Assembly (NCBI GenBank): GCA_002338615.1
Contig: DDIS01000028.1
Location: 1 to 24,123 of the forward strand
Source: Proteobacteria bacterium UBA1844
Lineage (GTDB): Bacteria > Pseudomonadota > Gammaproteobacteria > Steroidobacterales > Woeseiaceae
DNA length: 24,123 bases
Direction of reading: 5' to 3'
Positions 8,247 through 15,314 of the stretch are shown piece after piece. Position 1 is the stretch's first letter. Every line of letters starts with the position of its first letter. The notes below the pieces were generated by a model that saw nothing but the letters and a program-made list of their open reading frames with translations, did no database searches and was not told the DNA's origin. The translations under genes were made by a program, and so were the position numbers.

Positions 8247-8828
8247 ATGAAGAATAAGAAGCACTGGTCGCGACGCGGATTCTTGCAGTCCGCAGGAACA
8301 CTTGCCAGCGTCAATGCTCTCGGTATTGGCGCTCCGGCGCTCGCGGCCATCAGCGCGGCGGCGAACGAGGCCAACGCAGCCAATGCGGCCTTTGTCGCGC
8401 TGGGCAATGACGACGCCGCCGATTTCGCGGCCATCGCCGCGCGTATTATCCCAACCACGGACACCCCCGGAGCGACAGAAGCCGGCGTCATCCACTTCAT
8501 CGACCAGGCTTTCGCCGTGGAAATGCGGGACGCCATGGACTTCGCTCTGCAAGGTCTGCAGGTTATCAATGCCAGGCTGGACGGACGCTTTGCCGATCTG
8601 GATACGGAAACACAGGATGCCCTGCTGCGAAATATCGAGCAGGGCGAGCTCTTCGGTTTGCTGCGCAGCATGACCATCTTCGGCTTTTTTTCGATGAGCA
8701 AGTATGGCGGCAATGCGAATCACATCGGCTGGGACCTGATTGGCTTCGAAGGGCACCACGGGCCCTGGCAATACCCGTTCGGTTACTACGACGCGGACGT
8801 TCATGGAGGCAACGACAATGGCCAGTAA
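8247..8828 (+). CDS. Tat-exported gluconate 2-dehydrogenase subunit 3-like protein
   Basis: This 193-residue protein resembles the small subunit 3 family of membrane or periplasmic gluconate-type dehydrogenases. The N-terminus has a twin-arginine signal (SRRGFLQSAG at residues 9-18) followed by a hydrophobic stretch ending around residue 35. After that come ARIIPTTDTPGATEAGVIHFID and FGFFSMSKYGGNANHIGWDLIGFEG, both typical of the family. The protein probably escorts the flavoprotein encoded next, which lacks its own signal, through the Tat system. A G-rich sequence (GGGGGG) lies about 6-8 bases before the ATG. The stop overlaps the GMC gene start by 11 bases. The substrate cannot be deduced; family membership is confident. 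Confidence 0.9.
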   Translation: MKNKKHWSRRGFLQSAGTLASVNALGIGAPALAAISAAANEANAANAAFVALGNDDAADFAAIAARIIPTTDTPGATEAGVIHFIDQAFAVEMRDAMDFALQGLQVINARLDGRFADLDTETQDALLRNIEQGELFGLLRSMTIFGFFSMSKYGGNANHIGWDLIGFEGHHGPWQYPFGYYDADVHGGNDNGQ

Positions 8829-10479
8829 GCGGCAATTCTCGCTCAAAGAGCCGGTGGATTTCGTCATCGTCGGCTCCGGTTCCGCAGGTGGCATCCTGGC
8901 CAAGGAACTCTCCACGGCCGGCTTCGATGTGGTCGTTCTCGAACAGGGCCCGTATCGGCACGCCAATGACTTCGTTCACGACGAACTCGCGGTCGTGTTC
9001 CGCGACGAGCTCATTGGCGGCGGCACCAAAGCCAGCGGCCAGACCTTCCGCGACGATGAAAACAAAGTTGCACAATCGCCAATGCGACAACCAGCGCGCT
9101 ATGCGCAAAATGTCGGCGGCGCGAGCGTGCATTTCACGGCCAATTTCTGGCGCTTCCGCGAAATCGATTTCAAGGAGCGCAGCGTACTCGGTGCCATCTC
9201 CGGCACCAATTTCGCCGACTGGCCGATCACCTACGACGAACTTGAGCCCTATTACACGAAAGTCGATTGGGAAATCGGTGTGTCGGGCGCGCCCGGTCCG
9301 AACGATGCATTTCGCTCCAAGCCATTTCCGTTGCCACCGATGCCGGTCAAGTCCTCCGGTGTACTGATGGAACGTGGCGCAAAAAAGCTGGGGCTGAATG
9401 TGCAGGTGGAACCGCATGCAATACTCAGCCAGCCATTTAACGGCCGGCCGGCCTGCATCAATTGCGGCTACTGCATGTTTTTCGGTTGCGAGGTTGGTGC
9501 CAAGTCTTCAACGCTGGCGGCGATGATCCCGCTCGCCGAAGCCAGCGGCAACTGTGAGATCCGGGCAGACTCCGCCGTGTTCCGGATTGCGACAGACAAG
9601 CGCGGACGTGCGAGCGAGGTGTTCTACTACGACAAAGACGGCATGGAGCGCTCTCAGAAAGCCAAAGCCGTGGTGGTGTCCGCGAACGGTGCCGAAACGG
9701 CCCGGCTCCTGCTCATGTCAGCCAGTGAGCAATACCCCGACGGCCTCGCCAATTCGAGCGGCTTTGTAGGCCGCAACCTGATGTTCAATGCGCACAGTGC
9801 GGCACAGGGCGTGTTCACCGAGCAGCTGAACGATTACAAAGGCGTGCAGGTCACGCGCATCATCCACGATTTTTACGAGAGCGACCCGGCGCGCGGCTTC
9901 TACGGTGGCGGCGGCCTCGACGCACGCCCGCTTTGGTCGGCCACGCCGATTCTGCATGCGCTCCTCGGCATGCCCCCGGACGTCCCGCCCTGGGGCGCAG
10001 CTTTCAAGGATGAAATGGCGCATAACTTCACGCGCCAAATGTGCCTCGTTGGTAGCACAACGTCGCTCGCACTGGACCGCAACAACATCACGCTCGACCC
10101 GACGAATACGGATAAATGGGGCCGACCGTCGATTCGCGTTACCTATCGCGACCATGACGATGACCTCAGCATGGCGAGTTTCCTGCAGGATCGCGCCATG
10201 GAATTGTTCGATGCGGCGGGTGCGCAAAAAACCTGGCGTCGTCCCGTGCTTCCGAGCGATGGCGGCGAACATCTGCTTGGCACCTGTCGTATGGGCGACG
10301 ATCCATCCAGTTCGGTCGTCAATCGCGACCATCGCAGCCACGACATCAAGAATTTATTTATCTGCGATGGCTCGAGTTTTGTCACGTCCGGACGTGGTCA
10401 GCCAACCATGACGATCATGGCGCTGGCGTTTCGTGCAGCGGACCGCATCAAGGCCGCGGTGGCAGCCAACGCTATATAG
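8818..10479 (+). CDS. GMC-family FAD-dependent oxidoreductase (periplasmic dehydrogenase subunit)
   Basis: This 553-residue flavoprotein probably oxidises an alcohol or sugar-like substrate. It begins with an FAD Rossmann motif (VDFVIVGSGSAGG near residue 15) and ends with the GMC C-terminal block: EHLLGTCRMG, IKNLFICDGSSF and GQPTMTIMALAFRAAD. A Cys-rich segment CINCGYCMFFGC around residues 211-225 is common in members paired with subunit 3 proteins. The usual N-P before the final helix is Q-P here. I chose ATG at 8818, preceded by GGAGG, overlapping the upstream gene by 11 bases. A longer frame to 8740 is the neighbour's shadow. No cytochrome c subunit follows; the next gene is convergent, 8 bases away, so the electron acceptor is unknown. 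Confidence 0.92.
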   Translation: MASKRQFSLKEPVDFVIVGSGSAGGILAKELSTAGFDVVVLEQGPYRHANDFVHDELAVVFRDELIGGGTKASGQTFRDDENKVAQSPMRQPARYAQNVGGASVHFTANFWRFREIDFKERSVLGAISGTNFADWPITYDELEPYYTKVDWEIGVSGAPGPNDAFRSKPFPLPPMPVKSSGVLMERGAKKLGLNVQVEPHAILSQPFNGRPACINCGYCMFFGCEVGAKSSTLAAMIPLAEASGNCEIRADSAVFRIATDKRGRASEVFYYDKDGMERSQKAKAVVVSANGAETARLLLMSASEQYPDGLANSSGFVGRNLMFNAHSAAQGVFTEQLNDYKGVQVTRIIHDFYESDPARGFYGGGGLDARPLWSATPILHALLGMPPDVPPWGAAFKDEMAHNFTRQMCLVGSTTSLALDRNNITLDPTNTDKWGRPSIRVTYRDHDDDLSMASFLQDRAMELFDAAGAQKTWRRPVLPSDGGEHLLGTCRMGDDPSSSVVNRDHRSHDIKNLFICDGSSFVTSGRGQPTMTIMALAFRAADRIKAAVAANAI

Positions 10480-10487
10480 CAAGCATT

Positions 10488-12290
10488 TTACTTGAGCAAG
10501 GCATCGCGCCTGTCCAGCAACGCGCGGCGGCGGCGCGCATCCAGCACATCGCCCAGCTTCGCTTCGAGCGTCGCTGCATCGAGTGATTGCAGCGCCACGT
10601 GCCAGGCGTTATTGACATCGAGATCGACGTTTGCAAGGTGTCGCGGCCTGCCTTTCTTGTTGCCAAACGCGCTCTCATGGCCAACCAGCAGCAACTGCCA
10701 GGTGTCGGGGCTGTAGAGCATGCGCTGCTGGGTGCGGCCCTGGTTGTAAATCAGGCTGTCAAATATGTACAAGGCCGGCCACTGCGCCGTAAGCGGGCAG
10801 TACGCGCCGCCCCCCTGGCCGGATTTCGAGCGCTCCGCCTCGTTGATTGATTTGTCCGGTAGAAATTGCAGCGAACCGGACTTACCGTCGACCTCGCGAA
10901 TCACAGCGACCGGCACCATATTGAGCTGCAGCAATCGGTCGAGGCGATAGGCTGCGACATCCGGGTAAACACCCTTCGCTTCTCGTTGCGCGAAAATTGC
11001 CTGCACGGTATGCGTCCCGTCGGTCACGCTAAGAACTTCCCGACCGGTTTCGTCTTTATGTGGCTCGCCAAGCGTGCCGCTACTGAGCAAGGCTTCAAGC
11101 TCTGTCGCCGAAAGCATGCCATCGGGCCGCTCGCCGACGCGGCGCGGTTGCGGCTCCGGCGAAAGTGACTCTTTGCTTTGCTGCGAAATTACGCGCACTG
11201 AATCACCGCTCAATACCAGCGCGTGGCCGATGCCCCCGTAATACTTGTGCAGCATACCCGTATCGACTTCCAGCACCCGGCCATTCAGGCGTGAAAGCAC
11301 CTCGCGATTCGAAGTTGGTGTGTGACCGATGACCACGCGATCCGCATGGATCGCATCGAGCGACGGCTGCAGGCGGTCGCTCTCAACGAGCGGCTGGCAG
11401 TAAACATTGCCGCGATACCAGAGCGGTCCGTCGGGCGCGTGCAGGTCCGAGTTTCCGAGCCTGATCATTTCGGCAACGGTCGCGACGATGTCCTGTGGCG
11501 TCTCGGGGCTGGCCTTGAATTCTGCGAGCCGCGTCTCGCGATCTCGTTCGCTATCCGTTGGCAACAACACGCCTGCCTGTTCCAGGACGTCGTAGCCACG
11601 CACATAGTTGACAAGATCGGCATGCAGCGTTTCGTTGACTCCCTTAAGGCCGAGCGGCGCGATCATGGGTGATAAACCTCCGTGGACGAAGGCCGTGCCG
11701 TTGATCACCACGACAATCGGCTTGCTCAGCAGCCACTTGCCGTACTCGCCATCGGCCGCAAACGCACGCCGTTGTGCAAAATAGCCCGGTGGATACTTGC
11801 GCTCAAACGAGGACCAGGCCGTTTCGCCATTTGGCGGGCTGCGCTCGGCCTGGTATTTCTGAAACCATTTCTCGCGCTCCTGGCTGGTTTCCCCGTCGCT
11901 GAAATTTGCGTATTCCTCTTTGGAGACATAGCGCAGGTCCCCCATCAGGTTCATAGCCTCATGGTTGCCGATTAGAACATGCACTGCGCCACCCGCAGCG
12001 GCTGCCTCACCTTCGAGTCGCATCAAAAGATCCATGGCAGCACGCGAGTCTGCACCCCGGTCCAGGACGTCGCCGACGATCACGAGGTGGGCATCGCCGC
12101 CCACCCAGCTTGCTGCCGCATCGAGTATGTCCGCGTTCTGCAGCGTCTCGACCATCGCGTCATATGCGCCATGGATATCCGACATCGCCACCACGCGACT
12201 GACGTTATTGAACTCCCACTCGCTGCTTGCCTCGGCAAACGGCGGCAAAAGAATCAACCACAACAACAAGTGCAAAGCCATTTTGCTCAT
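10488..12290 (-). CDS. Secreted Shewanella-like PPP phosphatase fused to a degenerate kinase-like domain
   Basis: A 600-residue exported protein. Residues 1-21 form a signal peptide (hydrophobic run, cleavage near AEA). The PPP/calcineurin domain follows with metal-ligand motifs SDIHG (37-41), GDVLDRG (73-79) and GNHEAMNLMGDLRY (108-121), then FVHGG and VIGHTP further on, the pattern of Shewanella-like (SLP) phosphatases. From about residue 420 a second region reads DVAAYRLDRLLQLNMVP, DGKSGSLQF and FDSLIYNQGR, ending LDRRDALLK. By eye this matches Fam20/HipA-like kinase folds, but the catalytic Asp, Asn and metal Asp positions appear replaced (517-522 and 536-537). It is divergent from the kinase-like gene at 12413 and converges on the GMC gene with only 8 bases between. 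Phosphatase call is strong; the second-domain call is an inference. Confidence 0.88.
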   Translation of the reverse strand: MSKMALHLLLWLILLPPFAEASSEWEFNNVSRVVAMSDIHGAYDAMVETLQNADILDAAASWVGGDAHLVIVGDVLDRGADSRAAMDLLMRLEGEAAAAGGAVHVLIGNHEAMNLMGDLRYVSKEEYANFSDGETSQEREKWFQKYQAERSPPNGETAWSSFERKYPPGYFAQRRAFAADGEYGKWLLSKPIVVVINGTAFVHGGLSPMIAPLGLKGVNETLHADLVNYVRGYDVLEQAGVLLPTDSERDRETRLAEFKASPETPQDIVATVAEMIRLGNSDLHAPDGPLWYRGNVYCQPLVESDRLQPSLDAIHADRVVIGHTPTSNREVLSRLNGRVLEVDTGMLHKYYGGIGHALVLSGDSVRVISQQSKESLSPEPQPRRVGERPDGMLSATELEALLSSGTLGEPHKDETGREVLSVTDGTHTVQAIFAQREAKGVYPDVAAYRLDRLLQLNMVPVAVIREVDGKSGSLQFLPDKSINEAERSKSGQGGGAYCPLTAQWPALYIFDSLIYNQGRTQQRMLYSPDTWQLLLVGHESAFGNKKGRPRHLANVDLDVNNAWHVALQSLDAATLEAKLGDVLDARRRRALLDRRDALLK

Positions 12291-12412
12291 GCGGAAGATC
12301 TCTAATAGAATCAGGACCCAGTGTAGTCACAAAATTCAGTCTTATAAATACTTGTGGTCGCAGAAATGCGGTCTGTGCATACTAATAAGTTCGTCGTTGC
12401 AAGGGGTCGCTC
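12291..12412. promoter_or_regulatory. Divergent promoter region between phosphatase and kinase-like genes
   Basis: This 122-base, AT-richer gap must hold the promoters of two divergent exported proteins. On plus, TATAAA at 12343-12348 is the best -10-like hexamer, without a clear -35. On minus, TTGTGA (12332-12327) and TCTATT (12309-12304) are 17 bases apart, but that would leave a very short leader. AAGGGG about 7 bases before 12413 is the likely ribosome-binding site of the plus gene. The shared gap makes co-regulation possible. Confidence 0.35.
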
Positions 12413-13462
12413 ATGAACCGCTTACTCACAGCTGCACTGCTGCTCCTGGTGCCGCTGGTCACGATCTCTGCGCAAACCTTTGCTGAAGTCGATCCCTTGT
12501 TCCGTAGCCACGACATTCTCGAGTTGCGCATCACGGCACCCCTGACGACCTTGATGCAGGATCGCCCGGACGAGGAGGAATTGCCGGCGACCGTGTCGTG
12601 GCAGAACGAGGCGGGAGCTACGGTCACCGCAGCCGCGAAAGTCCGGACTCGTGGCAATTATCGGCGACAGCGCGACGTTTGCCCGTTCGCCCCCATTCGT
12701 CTGAACTTCAAGAAGTCGGATGTCAAAGGCACCTTGTTCGACAAGCAGGACAAGCTCAAGCTGGTCACGCACTGCAAGAACGGTTCGAGTATTTACGAGG
12801 AAGGCGTACTGCGGGAATACCTGGCCTATCGTATTTTCAACCAGTTAACGGACATGAGTTTCCAGGTTCGCTTGTTGCGCATCACTTACGAAAACAACGA
12901 GTCGTCTCGCGCGCCACGAGAGGAGTACGGATTTTTTATCGAGAGTGAAAAGAGGCTTGGCAAACGAAGCGGCCGGCCGCCGTTCGATATCTCGTACACG
13001 AGCGTTGAAAATCTTGAGCCCGCGTATACCAACCTGGTGTCAATGTTCCAGTATTTTGTTGGCAACACGGACTATTCGCCAATTGCGGGCGCCGAGGGCG
13101 AGTCCTGCTGCCACAACGCGACCCTGTTCGGCGAGCAGGGTACGTTGCTCCTCCCCGTACCCTACGATTTTGATATGGGCGGCATGGTTGATACGCAATA
13201 CGCGACGCCCAACCCAAAATTCAAGATCAGGAGTGTGCAGACACGCGTGTACCGCGGTCGCTGTCAATTCAATGACCAGATTCCGGCAAGCATCGCGCGG
13301 TTTAACGAGGAGCGAGACGCCATTTACGAATTGATCGAAACATCACCTGGCCTCGAAAAGCGTTCCCGCGGCAAGGTCAGGAAATACACGGACCTGTTTT
13401 ACAAGACAATCAATGACCCGGCCGAGGTCAAAATGCAACTCACATCGGACTGTGTCCCTTAA
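12413..13462 (+). CDS. Secreted protein with CotH/Fam20-like atypical kinase pattern
   Basis: This 349-residue protein has a signal peptide (residues 1-20, cleavage after TISA). I do not recognise a named family with certainty. Visible blocks are VRTRGNYRR (77-85), KLKLVTHC (114-121), REYLAYRIFNQLTDMSFQVRLL (134-155, Glu135), FQYFVGNTD (202-210), CCHNATLF (222-229) and VPVPYDFDMGGMVD (237-250). The order K, E, N-x-D, H-N, D-F-D matches that of CotH and Fam20-type atypical kinases, where they bind ATP-metal and carry out transfer, so Asp210, Asn225 and Asp242 or Asp244 are candidate catalytic residues. Paired Cys suggest disulfides, fitting export. It is divergent from the phosphatase fusion, and its 3' end overlaps the convergent hydrolase-like gene by 23 bases. 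Kinase activity is inferred; other nucleotidyl-type transfers are possible. Confidence 0.85.
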   Translation: MNRLLTAALLLLVPLVTISAQTFAEVDPLFRSHDILELRITAPLTTLMQDRPDEEELPATVSWQNEAGATVTAAAKVRTRGNYRRQRDVCPFAPIRLNFKKSDVKGTLFDKQDKLKLVTHCKNGSSIYEEGVLREYLAYRIFNQLTDMSFQVRLLRITYENNESSRAPREEYGFFIESEKRLGKRSGRPPFDISYTSVENLEPAYTNLVSMFQYFVGNTDYSPIAGAEGESCCHNATLFGEQGTLLLPVPYDFDMGGMVDTQYATPNPKFKIRSVQTRVYRGRCQFNDQIPASIARFNEERDAIYELIETSPGLEKRSRGKVRKYTDLFYKTINDPAEVKMQLTSDCVP

Positions 13463-14462
13463 CGCCATCTCGCAACCAGCCCGCCACTATCTTGCTGACT
13501 CGCGGGTGAATCAGGTAACCGACTGAACTGTGCGGGTTTGACCTGCCGTAGCGCACTGCCTGGTTATAGATCGTAAAATCTGTAACGCTGCTGAGGAGCT
13601 TCGCCTGCAGCATTTGCCGCAGGTCATCCGCAATGGTCTTGTCGTGACAGGTGTAATCATCTTCGGCGGATACGTTACACCAGGAAACAACATTGCCCGG
13701 AAAACGTGCGTCGGTCTTTTCGCTCGCACCGCGTAAACGTCGACGAACCCCCGCATCGCCGAGTGGAGCACCCAGCGTCAGCCACAAGTCGACCTTTTTG
13801 CCCTGCAGTTGCTCCTTGTAAGGCGAAGTATGTGACAGTTCCCACAATACATCCCAGGCAACTACCGAGCCTGTGCCATGCGAGATTAACAATATGCGTT
13901 CGCCGCGCTCGAGCATGGGCAGCAATTTTTTGCGCAGGCGGTCGCGTACCTGCTCGGCATAGTCCGGCTCTGTGCCCAGGTAGGCGGCGAAATCTCTCGA
14001 ACAACGCTTGCACAGCCATACCCACATGCCGAACGCACTGCACACAGGCGCCGTGATATCGGCAATAAACTCGTAGAGCGCTGTCTTGCCAGGCAATCGA
14101 TCGTAGTGTCGAATGCCGAATTCCTTGCGTGTGGTAAGCGTCTTGAGGCTTTTCAGCGCGTGACGCCGGTCCCCGATATCAAGGACTTCGTCATAACGCT
14201 TGCCGGCCGCAGTAAGCAACGCGCCACTTAGGTCGCCGTAGTACGCGAGCTCACACCGCACATTGCCGAGTGCCTCGGATTGCTCCGGAAAATCGCGTGT
14301 AATCCCGCTGGCAAGGGCCTCCCAGCAGAGTTCGGAGAATGCCGCTCCGCCGGGCTTGAAACCACGACCATGAATCAATAAAACGTTTCGTGCAGTAGGT
14401 TCCTGTTGCTCGCCCTGCCCCGCCATCCCGCTACTCAATTCGGTACTAGTCCTTGTACTCAT
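13440..14462 (-). CDS. Alpha/beta-hydrolase-fold protein lacking a canonical nucleophile
   Basis: A 340-residue protein with the N-terminal alpha/beta hydrolase pattern NVLLIHGRGFKP (residues 26-37; HGRG as oxyanion segment). At about residue 190 it has LLISHGTGSVVAWDVLWEL, where related enzymes carry H-S-x-G-S; the nucleophile position is a Gly codon (GGC) here. Downstream are LWLTLGAPLGD and a C-terminal Asp/His-containing region (SSVGYLIHPRV). No signal peptide is seen. I chose ATG at 14462, preceded by AGGTGA, which overlaps the end of the DUF4956 gene by 17 bases; another in-frame ATG lies at 14474. It may be an esterase-like enzyme with unusual chemistry or a non-catalytic binding protein. 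Fold call is good; activity unknown. Confidence 0.8.
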   Translation of the reverse strand: MSTRTSTELSSGMAGQGEQQEPTARNVLLIHGRGFKPGGAAFSELCWEALASGITRDFPEQSEALGNVRCELAYYGDLSGALLTAAGKRYDEVLDIGDRRHALKSLKTLTTRKEFGIRHYDRLPGKTALYEFIADITAPVCSAFGMWVWLCKRCSRDFAAYLGTEPDYAEQVRDRLRKKLLPMLERGERILLISHGTGSVVAWDVLWELSHTSPYKEQLQGKKVDLWLTLGAPLGDAGVRRRLRGASEKTDARFPGNVVSWCNVSAEDDYTCHDKTIADDLRQMLQAKLLSSVTDFTIYNQAVRYGRSNPHSSVGYLIHPRVSKIVAGWLRDGVKGHSPM

Positions 14463-15099
14463 CGTCACCTGCATCGCGTCGCGTCAACATTGTAAGAAAT
14501 GGTCCTGCAAGTGTCTTGCCGTATTCAAGCCGCCAGATGATAAGCGTTGCAAACACAAAGGCGCCGGACATGACCGCGGCGACGCCGAGCGCACCGACAC
14601 CGGCTCCAAGGCCGATTGCAATCGAGACAAAAATGTACATCGCGTCGGATGGCTTGTTCAGAGAGAAGCGAAAGCGTACGGCCGCGACGATGCCCGCGAG
14701 GCTAAATGCAAGTGCGAGGCTGTTCAGTACGATCATCGCTATACCCGTAACGACAATCGGCAACACCATGAAGGTTTGCAGAAATGACTGCTCGATCCGG
14801 GTCTGACGGCTGGTAATGAAGTATGCCCAGGATACCGGCACCGTCAGAATCACAGCTCCGATGCTGGCGAACATCAATTGCACCGGTCCATGCGCCGACA
14901 GTATCGAGCGTTCGATACTGGTGTATACCGGCTCAAAACTGTCTGATCTCGAGGCTGCCAACTCTTCTATCCCACCGACCGGGAAATAGGCCACCATGGC
15001 GGGGAAGCGGGAGAACAGGAACAGGGTAAGAGCAACCCAGAAAGTGTACCAGGCCGAAATAACGGCCAACGGTATTAGTATTCCACCGGATTTGCGCAT
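14446..15099 (-). CDS. DUF4956 family integral membrane protein
   Basis: This 217-residue protein has four or five hydrophobic segments, around residues 7-30, 77-95, 107-137 and 150-185. The conserved block is VRFRFSLNKPSDAMYIFVSI near residues 139-158, followed by a Gly-rich IGLGAGVGALGVAAV helix, the typical signature of DUF4956. The function is not established. From general knowledge, DUF4956 genes often lie near CotH kinase-like and VTC (polyphosphate polymerase-like) genes; a kinase-like gene lies just beyond the downstream neighbour here, but no VTC gene is in the window. GGGGAGA, 7 bases before ATG 15099, is a strong ribosome-binding site and decides the start. It is the first gene of a two-gene unit with the hydrolase-like gene. 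Confidence 0.82.
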   Translation of the reverse strand: MRKSGGILIPLAVISAWYTFWVALTLFLFSRFPAMVAYFPVGGIEELAASRSDSFEPVYTSIERSILSAHGPVQLMFASIGAVILTVPVSWAYFITSRQTRIEQSFLQTFMVLPIVVTGIAMIVLNSLALAFSLAGIVAAVRFRFSLNKPSDAMYIFVSIAIGLGAGVGALGVAAVMSGAFVFATLIIWRLEYGKTLAGPFLTMLTRRDAGDDEYKD

Positions 15100-15314
15100 C
15101 GCGATTCTCCCCAAAATGCGAGTGCCGGCAGATCCTGCCGTTCTCAGGCAGCGAGAGTAGCGCAAAGCCGCCCCCAATGCCTATTCTGTCCCGGTTGATT
15201 GCGACACCGGCGTGGCCGGGACGGAGAATGCAGTGTTAGTCTATGCGACCATTTGGCACGACCTGATGCTGCGGCGCGGCACTCGCGAGCAGTACCTTCA
15301 ACTCAGGGATCAAC
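15100..15314. promoter_or_regulatory. Divergent intergenic region, DUF4956 unit / adenosine kinase
   Basis: These 215 bases separate two divergent transcription units and must contain both promoters. I find no convincing -35/-10 pair on either strand. A short inverted repeat CGGCAG-ATC-CTGCCG lies at 15126-15140, 27 bases before the DUF4956 ATG on the minus strand, and could be an operator or a small hairpin in the leader. AGGGA about 6 bases before 15315 is the likely ribosome-binding site of the kinase gene. Confidence 0.4.

Noticed and set aside
8566..9417. Open frames on minus strand across the GMC pair (also 8049-8966)
   Set aside because: They mirror the real plus-strand genes with FAD and Tat motifs; their predicted proteins match no family I recognise.
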